A stretch of DNA of 64,000 bases, taken from NCBI GenBank assembly GCA_965203985.1, contig CBDBDS010000013.1:1426001-1490000 (forward strand). Reading direction: 5' to 3'. Within the stretch, counting starts at the first letter, position 1; every line of letters begins with the position of its first letter. This document shows, one piece after another, positions 35,501-42,774 of this stretch. This DNA is from Bin87 sp965203985 (lineage in GTDB: Bacteria > Chloroflexota > Dehalococcoidia > Lucifugimonadales > UBA3495). A program made the translations under genes and the position numbers. The notes beneath the pieces are model-generated. The model worked only from the letters and a program-made list of their open reading frames with translations, was not told the origin of the DNA and made no database searches.

Positions 35501-36833
35501 CAACAGTGAATCCGATTGGAACGCTGTTTCCCGATATTGTTGTTGTGGCGTTATCGTCGTTCAGACTCAGGCTCACGTCCACCTGGTTGTGCAGCGTCAG
35601 CGTTGTAGTTGCGCTGTTGTTGGTCGCATCGTCGTCCCCGTCAACCGCGGCGACCACGCGCAGGCTGTACTCGCGGCCTGCGGCAGCGCTCGTATCCCAC
35701 GAGACCGTTACGGTGGTTTCGTCTCCGACGGCGATAGTTTTGGCGGTCTCGGACGCCAGGGGTGCGGCATCTGTGCCGCCGCCGGCGTCGAACAGGGACA
35801 CTTCGGGCCTCGCCGCCACAACGTTGCCGAGGTTTGCGAGCGTGACGGTGAAGTCAACCGTATCCCCGACCACCGCTTCGGTTGCCGACGCCGTGACGGA
35901 CGTGACGGCGACGTCCACCGACGGCTCCTCCAGGGTCACGGTGGCCGTCTTGCTGTCGTTGTCGGCGTTGCCGTCGCCCTCCGTTTGGGCCAGCGCGCGC
36001 AGGGTGTGCTCGCCGGCCTCCGCGTCGTCCGTGTCCCACGCCAGTGTTGCGGTGCCCTCAGCGCCGGCGGCGAGGGCGGTGATCGTGTCCGAATCCAGTA
36101 CGTCTGTACCATCGCCGAGGTGGAGGGTTACGGTGGTGTCAGATTCCGCGTCGGCATCACCCTCGTTTTTTACTGTGACGGTGAAATTGACCGTCTCCCC
36201 GATAACGGCAGAAGTCGTGGAGGGAGTGATCGATTTGACTGCAATGTCCGGCGCCGGATCCGGTTCCGTTTCCTCGTTGACGATGTTGATTGACTGGGCG
36301 GAAGTGGCGCTATTGTTGCTCGTGTCCGCGTCACTGAAGTCTGACGGCGCGCCGATTGTGACGGTGGCAACTACCTTTTCGCCTTTGGCGTTGGGATGCC
36401 GGGCAAGATCCCATTGAACGTTCGATTGTTGTTTTGCGCCGGCGGCTAAGGTGCATCCGTCCAGACAAGGTGCTGAAGAGCCATCGGCGTCGTGAATTGT
36501 CGCCTGACTCACTGACCCTTTCAATTCCACGGTAACGGTGACTTCACGACAGCTGGAATTGGTGACGTCGTAATAGACCCTGATGTCGTCGCCGTCCTTA
36601 TAGTCCGGCGGATTTTTCAGCATATAGTTATTGTTAGGGTCTACCACACCCCATTGATCTGATATAGCGACGCTCACGTCGTCGTCGGCAGTGCAACCCT
36701 GCTGCGCCGCCCTTTGCGGAGTTTCAACCGGCGCGGACGCGGCTCCGCCGGCCGCGTGGGTCACCCAGCCCGTCAATGGCATACCGGCAGCCGTTGCCGC
36801 CAGGATCAGTATCAGCAGATAAACGCGGCGCAT
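32511..36833 (-). CDS. Secreted CARDB-repeat protein, N-terminal 1440 residues of a split giant
   Basis: Starts with a signal peptide (MRRVYLLILILAATAAGMPL, cleavage probably near HAAGG). Two domains that begin with Cys-containing strands (DDDVSVAISDQWG and DVQVKVTGVSDVS) each precede a series of CARDB Ig-like units, about ten in all, with DDDATNNSATTTLTL-type Asp/Asn loops. Such proteins sit outside the cell in adhesion, matrix or S-layer roles. The frame ends at TAG (32513-32511) in the middle of a CARDB unit (THRFRI), where all sister units continue with RVEV or similar. A GAG-to-TAG change explains this. Read through, the protein would be 2530 residues. The neighbour at 36878 is a likely partner. 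Confidence 0.88.
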   Translation of the reverse strand: MRRVYLLILILAATAAGMPLTGWVTHAAGGAASAPVETPQRAAQQGCTADDDVSVAISDQWGVVDPNNNYMLKNPPDYKDGDDIRVYYDVTNSSCREVTVTVELKGSVSQATIHDADGSSAPCLDGCTLAAGAKQQSNVQWDLARHPNAKGEKVVATVTIGAPSDFSDADTSNNSATSAQSINIVNEETEPDPAPDIAVKSITPSTTSAVIGETVNFTVTVKNEGDADAESDTTVTLHLGDGTDVLDSDTITALAAGAEGTATLAWDTDDAEAGEHTLRALAQTEGDGNADNDSKTATVTLEEPSVDVAVTSVTASATEAVVGDTVDFTVTLANLGNVVAARPEVSLFDAGGGTDAAPLASETAKTIAVGDETTVTVSWDTSAAAGREYSLRVVAAVDGDDDATNNSATTTLTLHNQVDVSLSLNDDNATTTISGNSVPIGFTVANTGDHAAGEVTVNLHVWPSDGPPERGEPTDTMTIPAVGAGKSATGTLTWDTADVAVGDYGLEVVTETIGDIDETNNSVSDTITIRNWLLLKNVAPTSKEVVTGDTIAYTAQVENVGQGGLTAVTVGLYESNVQTPLDSTTIGSVAAGGTADASIQWDTTGRDAGKVELFIAAGADGQVTDEDDTQSVNVTIRNPIVLASATPASEDNIAGTLVSINVQVLNESNAEVNDVAVKLDVVEDCEKENGCATIAAIAAGEKGAAVLEWDTAGVAAGQHELKVIASLDDFSGNDNDERSFTITLRDPVHDVALTAATVNRSVSAIGQTLDVTATITNNGDVPVAVPVSLYLVTRLDQTTAAATATSPLIEPGSREDVTLTWDSTGEIVGTHTLRVSAELPGDTTDGDNEGLLEVELFRSAVDGTEGVHECVEDVQVKVTGVSDVSEEKRRPPNYQVGEKLRATYRVYNFSCQTDLALALTMSGPQDHAISDAAALCFSDCVVPFSGKADGEVLWTIPTLPALNDQPVNAAVSVASPNDFVDADAANNSAASTDLINIVHPEDIVVRLDEERGKKVSTRRQLAGPDFGTVNVRLVSVDPLEATVPFADETVAVTVAVANNGPTTEPVAVRFLWENQDGIAGEELHNHTLIIPAGQTKTESIAVPIGSLPPGSHRIKVELASAATNVSSENAPRHLELTRLKPLVNVDMKDVVVAPDVLMLGDDATVSLTVQNNSDVPLALDLELYLDDRAEPIARETIDNLAPDKESPAQIAWSVPASGKHLGRHSLRLSAVSEKYGAIAVWKTEVLFHIDAEIMEIRSSPADTAMQGEEVAIEVDVQNNGPATANIPVVVRLSSDATFTDDRRPPVPSQSSGTARFTWRTRDYKAAEHTIRAEVPSEHNIATGKKSMELPFRINPMVIQASIETVSPYPGDPFVGEPVYISVTVRNDGPVATRIPITLHFPPGGRQPETRKPHVHPGQTETETFEWRTGNYPPGTHRFRI

Positions 36834-36877
36834 CGCCGAACGGGCTGGAGATAAATGTTCGTCCGGGTAGGATGAGG

Positions 36878-37951
36878 TCAGCTGCCCGGCTTGGTGTACA
36901 CCAGCATCACGGCCCCGGCCGCGGTGGCGTTGGGAGTGACGGATACCATAACCTCGTAGAGCTGGCTGGCGTCGTCAGTGCGTTCCAGCGCAAACCCCGC
37001 CACGGCCAACCGATCCGGCTGCTGAACTGTAGCTACCGCGCTGTCATCCACCATCAACTCGGCGGTGACAGTGGGTTGATCATCCGTCGAGGCACTGGTG
37101 ATCAATACCGCCGCCGACGGCAGGATGTTCTCGATGGTCGGGGGGACGACAAACCGGACCGGGTCAGATCTTCCCCCGTCATCCTCATGGCTGAACAGGA
37201 CAAAAGCGTTGTAATCCGGATACTGCCAGTGGTAATAGCCGACCGTGTCCTGATCCGCATAGGCGATTTCGGATACGTCTTCCTTGGCGGCGGCCAGCAC
37301 CTCGTTGATGGCGAGCAGCAACAGGTTCTGGTCCAGATCGTTGGCCTTGTCGCCCGGTGCATTGCCTGTGTCCTGGGGATCGTACCGCCAGATACCGGCG
37401 GCCGGCGCGTTGGTTGGTAGGTAGGCCACGACCCACCCGCGGTCGTCGTAGTACACCGTAATCGCTCTGGGCGGCACCATGCTTCCGAGGCTCCGTGCCA
37501 CAACCATCGGCAGCTCTACTATGCCGAAGTTGGCCCCCGAGTCCACATGACGGCCTGGCTCCTTGCGGTTGGCGTTCGATTCGTCCGTGTCGGACGGGTC
37601 TTCCAGCAGAGCTTCCGTGATGGCTGCTACATTGAGGCGCGGGCGGAGGTCGTCTTGCGCGTCTCCCCCGGAATGGTCGGGCACCTGGTGGTGTGCGGAA
37701 AAGCCCGCATCCTCTTCCCGAAAGGCGGTGGTGTCGTTTGCCTGGGCGGTGGTGACCAAATTGTCCGGCTCCGCCAGGTGCCAAACCGTTGCGCGGGCGG
37801 CGTGTGCCTCACCGGTTTCTGCGGCGCCGACACCGGACAGCGACAGCAGCAGGGCCGCCGACACAGCAATGGCTAAACGAACCCAGAGCAGAGGATTTGC
37901 AAATAGTTCTCGATGTGACGCGTTTTCGTGTTTGATGAGTGCAATTCGCAT
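36878..37951 (-). CDS. Secreted hypothetical protein next to the CARDB giant
   Basis: 357 residues with an N-terminal positively charged stretch and hydrophobic segment (LAIAVSAALLLSLSGVGAAE), a signal peptide or anchor. The rest is acidic, as is the CARDB protein. A segment of about 85 residues (ITVYYDDRGWVVAYLPTNAP ... AFVLFSHEDDG) has the look of a beta/alpha domain, and the C-terminus (VTAELMVDDSAVATVQQPD onward) looks like a beta-sandwich. I do not recognise the family. It precedes the CARDB gene on the same strand with a 44-nt gap, so co-transcription and joint export are likely. Confidence 0.75.
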   Translation of the reverse strand: MRIALIKHENASHRELFANPLLWVRLAIAVSAALLLSLSGVGAAETGEAHAARATVWHLAEPDNLVTTAQANDTTAFREEDAGFSAHHQVPDHSGGDAQDDLRPRLNVAAITEALLEDPSDTDESNANRKEPGRHVDSGANFGIVELPMVVARSLGSMVPPRAITVYYDDRGWVVAYLPTNAPAAGIWRYDPQDTGNAPGDKANDLDQNLLLLAINEVLAAAKEDVSEIAYADQDTVGYYHWQYPDYNAFVLFSHEDDGGRSDPVRFVVPPTIENILPSAAVLITSASTDDQPTVTAELMVDDSAVATVQQPDRLAVAGFALERTDDASQLYEVMVSVTPNATAAGAVMLVYTKPGS

Positions 37952-38131
37952 GATTTCGTAAAAATGTGTGAAACAAGCAAAGCAATTGCTTGATGTTTCA
38001 CGATATTGATGTCAGCATCCTGCAAAAGTTTGGCGCTGGTTTGAGCGGTGGCAGTCATACCTCTGGGCGCACCGCACACCTGCGCTCGGCCCGATGTTGC
38101 CGTATGGCCTGAATGACGGAAGTATAGGATG

Positions 38132-38154
38132 CGTTATGTTTATATTACATAACG
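38132..38154. promoter_or_regulatory. Perfect 8-bp inverted repeat in an AT-rich patch
   Basis: CGTTATGT (38132-38139) and ACATAACG (38147-38154) flank TTATATT. This is the most AT-rich patch of the gene-free stretch 37952-38569 and lies about 180 nt upstream of the secreted-protein gene at 37951. It could be an operator; nothing shows the regulator. Confidence 0.35.
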
Positions 38155-38250
38155 TATAGTCGCCGAGTCAAATAATTTAACCCGGCCAGGGCGCGGCGTT
38201 TTGCCTCAAGCGAAGGAACGGATCCGCCAGGGCCTTTTCAGAGGTAATCC

Positions 38251-38327
38251 GTCATTCCCGCGAAAGCGGGAATCCAGGAGTTCGTTGTGACCGGAACGTT
38301 CCGGATTCCGGCGCAAGCCGGAATGAC
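38251..38327. repeat. 77-bp palindromic repeat (CATTCCCGCGAAAGCGGGAAT family)
   Basis: Bounded by GTCATTCC and GGAATGAC, with three internal hairpins (CCCGCGAAAGCGGG, CCGGAACGTTCCGG, CCGGCGCAAGCCGG). Repeats of this type are widespread in bacteria. A partial relative lies at 23531-23580. I see no gene in the rest of 37952-38569. Confidence 0.7.
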
Positions 38328-38569
38328 GGTTCGGGGTGAAAGGCCGCCAACCAGGACTTTGACAAGGCCCTGCGGACCCGCAGCTTCTACTGTCCTGCGC
38401 CAGGGTCTCCGGCCGGCGCCGCTATGACGGATTCAATCGAGCGCTGGCGCGGCGGTTTGTTGCTGGGCTCTATCTCAACGAGATGAACGCCAAACACGTC
38501 CGGAGCGCCGCCCGCGATATGTTCCGATCCGCCCAGGCATCGGGCGTCTTCCGGTGCGGCGCCAGGCCG

Positions 38570-39805
38570 TCACAGCGACCCTGCCCGCGCCAGCGCCGCC
38601 AGATCCCGCCGCGCGTAACCCAGCAGCCCGCAGTACACCTCCGCGTTGTGCTCACCCAGCAAGGGCGCCCGCGTCAGCGTGGTCGGAGTCTCGCTGAGCT
38701 GGAAGGGGGCGCCGGTGTACTCCAGGGGGCCGGTTACCGGGTGGTCGACTTCGGAGTAAAAGCCGCGCTCGCGCTGCTGGGGGCTTTGGAACACTTCCGA
38801 CGGCGTGTAGTAGGGCGCGATGGGGACGCCGTGGGCCTGGCCTTCCGCGTAGAGCCACTCGCGGGTGTGCTGGGCGAACCACTCGCGCATGTGTCGGTTC
38901 AACTCGGGGCCGTGGGTGGCCGGATCGCTGAACATCTCGGGCGATGCCCAGTCGGGGTTGCCCATAAAGGCCAGCAGCCCCTCGAACTGGCGCGGCTCCA
39001 GGGTCAGCAGTTCCACGTAGCCGTCGGACGCCGGCAGCACACCGCCCACGCGGAAGTAGCGGGAGAAGCGGGTCTCGGTGATGCCTTCGGATTCGTGCCG
39101 TTGGATGGGCATGTAGCCGACGGATAGCTGGGCCTCCTGGGCCGAGGCGTCTACTACCTGGCCCCGGGCTGATTCCGTTGCGCCAAAGCTATCAGCGGAT
39201 CCCAGCCGGTTGTAGATCGCGGCCAATGCGCCCACTGCTGCGGTCAGGCCGGCCTGGTAGTCGCCCATGTTGGAGCCGGCGACGATGGGCGGCCGGTCCG
39301 GGAAGGTGTCCAGGGCCACGCCGTTGGGCAGGAGCCAGCCCTCTCCGCCGGCGTGAAACACGGCCAGGTGTCCGGCGTGGTAGTCAGCGTAGGGGCCGCT
39401 GCTGCCGAAGGGGGTGACGGCGGTGACTATGACATCGGGGCTGGCGGCGAGAAGGGAGTCGGAGTCGAGGCCGACCGCGGCGGCGTTGGCCGGCGTGTAA
39501 TCATGCACCACCATATCGACGCGGGCGATCAGTTGGCGCAGCAAATCCCGGCCGGATGGATTTTCCGGGTCCAGGGTGATGCCCTTCTTGCCGGTGTTGA
39601 TGTACAGGAACAGGCCGCTGCGCTCAGGATGGGGTTCATCATCGGGGAATGGGCCGCGACGGCGGGAAGGATCGCCGACGCCGGGAGGCTCCGCCTTGAT
39701 GACCTCCGCACCCAACGACGCCAGCAGCTTGCCGCAGTAAGGGCCGGGGATGAGGGAGGCGATCTCGAGAACGCGCAGGTTGGGCAGGGCGGATAGTGTT
39801 GTCAT
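38570..39805 (-). CDS. CoA transferase, family III (CaiB/BaiF)
   Basis: 411 residues from ATG 39805. The N-terminal Rossmann part contains LRVLEIASLIPGPYCGKLLASLGAEVIK and SGLFLYINTGKKGITLD (each partly quoted), both family hallmarks. The active-site Asp of class III transferases fits GDYQAGLTAAVGAL, and the C-terminal part has the GVPIAPYYTPSEVFQSPQ stretch. The enzyme moves CoA between carboxylic acids, often as a first step in degrading carnitine, bile acids or aromatic acids. No acyl-CoA enzyme is adjacent, so the substrate cannot be named. A copy of the GCATGGATGCACGAGATGGGCAGGAT-type repeat lies just upstream (about 39816-39840). Confidence 0.93.
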   Translation of the reverse strand: MTTLSALPNLRVLEIASLIPGPYCGKLLASLGAEVIKAEPPGVGDPSRRRGPFPDDEPHPERSGLFLYINTGKKGITLDPENPSGRDLLRQLIARVDMVVHDYTPANAAAVGLDSDSLLAASPDVIVTAVTPFGSSGPYADYHAGHLAVFHAGGEGWLLPNGVALDTFPDRPPIVAGSNMGDYQAGLTAAVGALAAIYNRLGSADSFGATESARGQVVDASAQEAQLSVGYMPIQRHESEGITETRFSRYFRVGGVLPASDGYVELLTLEPRQFEGLLAFMGNPDWASPEMFSDPATHGPELNRHMREWFAQHTREWLYAEGQAHGVPIAPYYTPSEVFQSPQQRERGFYSEVDHPVTGPLEYTGAPFQLSETPTTLTRAPLLGEHNAEVYCGLLGYARRDLAALARAGSL

Positions 39806-39842
39806 GTTACCGTACTTGCATGGATGCACGAGATGGGCAGGA

Positions 39843-40208
39843 TCAGGCTGGCGACGGTTCCGCCGTTTCGGTCCAGCCGGGAATGTACAGCTCGACGATT
39901 TCGGCGTCCGCCGGGAAGGTCAGCCACTCTGAGCCGGGCGGCGTGAGGCAGTCGAATTCCGCCGCCGCCGGGTGACCGTTGACGGCGCCTTTCGCCACGG
40001 TGATGTCCAACCGGAGCGGGTCGCGGCTCACGATACGAGAGGAGTAGAACAGTATCATCATGCTTTCTACTTCGTCGGTATCAGGATGACACCGGGCGAT
40101 GACGCCGTCCTCGATGTCGTCCTCATCCTGCCCCGGATAAGGCGGGCATTTCTCAATGTACATGATGTTGCCGATTACGTCGTGCTCGAACCTCAGCGTC
40201 GCTGCCAT
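39843..40208 (-). CDS. DUF2283-like small protein, copy 2
   Basis: 121 residues. The N-terminal half (IEKCPPYPGQDEDDIEDGVIARCHPDTDEVESMMILFYSS) has the shape of DUF2283: a strand, an acidic turn, then D-x2-T-x-E-V-E-S-hydrophobic. The last 29 residues are identical to those of copy 1 upstream, also almost base for base, while the N-terminal halves differ at many positions. TGGAG supports the start. The two copies are 12 nt apart on the same strand. DUF2283 proteins are frequently next to small toxin-like nucleases, and the first gene of this group encodes one (40571-40885). Confidence 0.65.
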   Translation of the reverse strand: MAATLRFEHDVIGNIMYIEKCPPYPGQDEDDIEDGVIARCHPDTDEVESMMILFYSSRIVSRDPLRLDITVAKGAVNGHPAAAEFDCLTPPGSEWLTFPADAEIVELYIPGWTETAEPSPA

Positions 40209-40220
40209 ACGATTTCTCCA

Positions 40221-40586
40221 TTAGGCCGGCGACGGTTCCGCCGTTTCGGTCCAGCCGGGAATGTACAGCTCGACGATTTCGGCGTCCGCCGGGAAGGTCA
40301 GCCACTCTGATCCGGTGGGTGTGAGGCAGTGGAGTTCCGCCGCCGCCGGCTCGCCACAGATGAAGCCGGGCGCAACGGGAATCTCCAGCCGGATCGGATC
40401 GCGGCTCAGGATCAGGTGGGAATAAGACAAAATCTCCAGGCTTTCCACTTCCCCGGTATCGGGGTTCATCCTGCCGACCACCGACAACCCGATTTCGTCC
40501 GAGTCCTGCTCAGCATAAGGACGACACTTTTCGATGGTCATAATGTTGCCGATCACATCGTGCCGGAAGCTCAAATCCGTTGCCAT
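40221..40586 (-). CDS. DUF2283-like small protein, copy 1 (possible antitoxin)
   Basis: 121 residues, MATDLSFRHDVIGNIMTIEK at the start, then ARxNPDTGEVESLEILSYSH-like DUF2283 core and the same C-terminal tail as copy 2 (LTFPADAEIVELYIPGWTE). AGAGGAG precedes the ATG. Its start lies 16 nt inside the preceding PBECR-like gene, so the two are translationally coupled. That arrangement, and the duplication of only this gene, fits an antitoxin or immunity role. This is inference. Confidence 0.65.
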   Translation of the reverse strand: MATDLSFRHDVIGNIMTIEKCRPYAEQDSDEIGLSVVGRMNPDTGEVESLEILSYSHLILSRDPIRLEIPVAPGFICGEPAAAELHCLTPTGSEWLTFPADAEIVELYIPGWTETAEPSPA

Positions 40587-40885
40587 AGCGTTTCTCCTCT
40601 TTGAATCCTGTGGGAAACAAAAGCGGTGACTATCCAGTACCGTGGAGGGGAATCGTCAACCACGATCACGACCATATATTTGTCCAAGTCGTAATACCAG
40701 CGGTAAAAACGGATAGTGTTGTCAGTCGGGAATTTACGACGTATCAAATCCGGGCTGGCCAGCGTCCCGGCAATGTAATTGAAAACGTCAGGGGGCAAGC
40801 CGGAATGGTCGGCTTGGATATGCCGCCCCCTGTTGTCGGAAAGTTCAACGGCGCCGCCCAGGTACGGGCATTGAAATGCTTCCAT
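40571..40885 (-). CDS. PBECR/DUF4258-like putative RNase toxin
   Basis: 104 residues from ATG 40885 (AGAGG upstream); a longer frame is open but has no site. The pattern is that of phage-Barnase-EndoU-ColicinE5/D-RelE-like nucleases: VELSDNRGRHIQADHSGLPP at the front, then TLASPDLIRRKF, a strand pair with YRWYYDLDKYMVVIVVDD, and the end PPRYWIVTAFVSHRIQRGETLW. A conserved His in the front motif and Arg/Thr near the end would be catalytic. It overlaps the DUF2283-like gene by 16 nt. The assignment rests on sequence pattern only. Confidence 0.6.
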   Translation of the reverse strand: MEAFQCPYLGGAVELSDNRGRHIQADHSGLPPDVFNYIAGTLASPDLIRRKFPTDNTIRFYRWYYDLDKYMVVIVVDDSPPRYWIVTAFVSHRIQRGETLWQRI

Positions 40886-41098
40886 GCTTGCCTCTGCATC
40901 ACCCCATGCTATCACGCCGGCGGTATGACCAGATCGGCTTCGCTGGCTGTGGAAACGAGGGGATTGCCGCAGCAAGGGCCAGGGACAAGTGACGCAGTCC
41001 CTAGCAAGCGGAGGTTGAGGAAGTTAGGCAGATGGAGACTTGTGCCTCTCAACTGCATCCCTGTCGTCGTGGCAATCGTGGAGATGACATTGTATTGG

Positions 41099-41878
41099 TC
41101 AACCCCAATTTGCGCAGTCGGCGCATATATCGTTATGGGAAGGTTCGCTGCATATCAGGCAAATGCGATTGAGCGACGAGTGTCCGAACATCAAAACTTC
41201 TTCTCGTTGCTCTGTGGCGAATGGGACTGGTGAAACGACGTCTCCGGAAAAGCGTTCGGCGAGGGTTGTCTTGCGCTGGCGTGCTGATTCCGGCTGGTAC
41301 TTGCTGGGATCGTGCAGCGTGCGGACACCCCTTTTGTAATCTGTCAGCCCATCGTACGCTGCTGCTTCAGCGTATTCGGTGGCTTTGTTTTCGGCGTTCC
41401 TGCTATGCACCTGAATTTCGTGTGGCTGAGCAGCATCCCAGAAACGCAACCATGAAGGATGAGTCGCCGGGGTTTCTTTGAAATGGTCGATATGCCACCC
41501 CAATGCCGCGTCGTTGATGTGGAAAACGATGGGGCCTGGTCTGAAGGTTTCCATGGTCCAAGATGCCGCGATAAGCGACGCGAAGTAGGGTGTGCTCTTC
41601 ATTGCACCGTAGAGTGTTTCGTAGCCGGATAACCAAGGGGTATGGCGTAGGTACGTAGCTGCGCAGCCGACTACTCCGTTTTCGCTCTCTGTGGTTGCAA
41701 GACTAACGTGGACGGTTATAGTGCGGCGTGGTTCCTCCCATATCGGTAAGTCGTGAACTTGAGTCCTGTGTGTGTAGCACGTTTTTTGGCCTACTACCTC
41801 GATCCTTCTTTTACACCGAAGCCCGGCCTGTGTTTTCCCATGGCATTGCGGGCCCTTCCCTCGTTCATATCGCTTCAT
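41099..41878 (-). CDS. Unrecognised protein with N- and C-terminal zinc motifs and an RNase H-like middle
   Basis: 259 residues from ATG 41878 (GGAG 7 nt upstream); an ATG at 41911 would add 11 residues including CWSC. The N-terminal C12-x9-C22-x11-C34-x2-H37 (CHGKTQAGLRC ... CYTH) resembles the DUF5763-type zinc motif. The end carries C240-x2-C243-x8-C252-x2-C255, a zinc ribbon. Between them ITVHVSLATTESENGVVGCA, a helix ASLIAASWTMETF, PIVFHINDAALGWHID and EIQVHSRNAENKATEYAEAAA follow the order of strands and helices of RNase H, but most catalytic acids are missing. Function unknown; nucleic-acid binding is plausible. Lower GC than the neighbours. Confidence 0.65.
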   Translation of the reverse strand: MKRYERGKGPQCHGKTQAGLRCKRRIEVVGQKTCYTHRTQVHDLPIWEEPRRTITVHVSLATTESENGVVGCAATYLRHTPWLSGYETLYGAMKSTPYFASLIAASWTMETFRPGPIVFHINDAALGWHIDHFKETPATHPSWLRFWDAAQPHEIQVHSRNAENKATEYAEAAAYDGLTDYKRGVRTLHDPSKYQPESARQRKTTLAERFSGDVVSPVPFATEQREEVLMFGHSSLNRICLICSEPSHNDICADCANWG

Positions 41879-41973
41879 ATCACAGCTCCAACATTCCCTG
41901 ATATCCGGCATCACAACAAAATGGCGGCCCGCTCTCCCGATACGCCTGCCATTCAATGCGCTCGTTCACCAAG

Positions 41974-42378
41974 TCAGCCTTGCGCAGACCGCAAATCCGA
42001 TACGTCCAGCATCGTCGGCATCAAACCCCGGCAGATTTTAACCGGCTCGGTGGGTTTGACGATATGGCCCCGCTCCAGGTCAACCTGGTAGCCGAGCGCG
42101 CGAAGGGCGTCGGCGCCGATGGTAGGTTCCGCCGCCGGCGTTACGTGCTGGTGGATGCAGCGTTCCTCAAAATCTACGCGGGCGAGGTAGGCTTGGGCGC
42201 GGTTTGCGCCGTTGTCAGCCAGCGAGTCATCGGCGAAACCGGGAACTTGGGACAAGCCCAGGGCGTCGATAGTCGATTGCGGCAGTCCAATCTGCGCTGA
42301 CCGCTTGACCACTCGAAAGTCAAACTCCCGCGTTTCCCACTTGCCGGCAATGCTGCCTTTGACGTAGGTATCCGGCAT
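41974..42378 (-). CDS. Retropepsin-like protein without the catalytic Asp
   Basis: 134 residues starting at ATG 42378 behind AGGAGG. It has the retropepsin layout (EFDFRVVKRSAQIGLPQSTIDAL, then AYLARVDFEERC, then IGADALRALGYQVDLERGHIV), but the DTGA motif is replaced by VKRSA. It is likely an inactive paralogue of the gene upstream. The last 30 residues (KPTEPVKICRGLMPTMLDVS) are unique. The first 205 nt are overlapped by the out-of-frame tail of the upstream ORF. Confidence 0.65.
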   Translation of the reverse strand: MPDTYVKGSIAGKWETREFDFRVVKRSAQIGLPQSTIDALGLSQVPGFADDSLADNGANRAQAYLARVDFEERCIHQHVTPAAEPTIGADALRALGYQVDLERGHIVKPTEPVKICRGLMPTMLDVSDLRSAQG

Positions 42379-42749
42379 GATAGCGCCTCCTGTGTCGGCG
42401 GCGGGTTGGGCTGCCATTCCGTCCGCAGCACGATGCGCTCACTTACCAGGTCAACTACGAACCCCAGTCTTTGCAGCAATTCGTAACCGACCATTGGGCG
42501 ATACGCCGCTACTACGCGGGCCTCAAATGGTACGCCTTCCAGTGTACCAGTCGCACGGTAAAAGGGCAGATGGAGGATGTCTGTTGGTGTGGTGATTACT
42601 GCAACCTGGTCAGGGATTACGTCAAGCTGCAATTCTGCAATGGCGTCCGGCGGCAGCGTGAGCCAAGTAGCTCCGGTGTCCACCAGGAAAGTGAATTCTC
42701 CTGGATCTGACGGGCCATTTATGATGCCTCGCGCGAAGGTTTTACCCAC
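42174..42749 (-). CDS. Retropepsin-like aspartic protease, with an out-of-frame tail over the next gene
   Basis: Residues 1-125 hold a single-lobe retropepsin: FLVDTGATWLTLP with the catalytic Asp24, then GVPFEARVVAAYRPMVGYELLQRLGFVVDLVSERIVLR. Two such lobes must dimerise to work. GTG start, with AGGAG 12 nt upstream. From about residue 125 the frame (PNPPPTQEALSCRIPTSKAAL onward) is only a shifted reading of the following gene, so a stop has probably been lost and the true product is about 120 residues plus a random tail. It follows yihY by 25 nt. Confidence 0.6.
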   Translation of the reverse strand: MGKTFARGIINGPSDPGEFTFLVDTGATWLTLPPDAIAELQLDVIPDQVAVITTPTDILHLPFYRATGTLEGVPFEARVVAAYRPMVGYELLQRLGFVVDLVSERIVLRTEWQPNPPPTQEALSCRIPTSKAALPASGKRGSLTFEWSSGQRRLDCRNRLSTPWACPKFPVSPMTRWLTTAQTAPKPTSPA

Positions 42750-42774
42750 TTTGCTTTTTCTCTCCTAAACTCCG

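Noticed and set aside
41879..41956. Longer form of the zinc-motif protein from a TTG start
   Set aside because: ATG 41878 has a GGAG site at good distance; the longer form has none. The ATG at 41911 stays possible.
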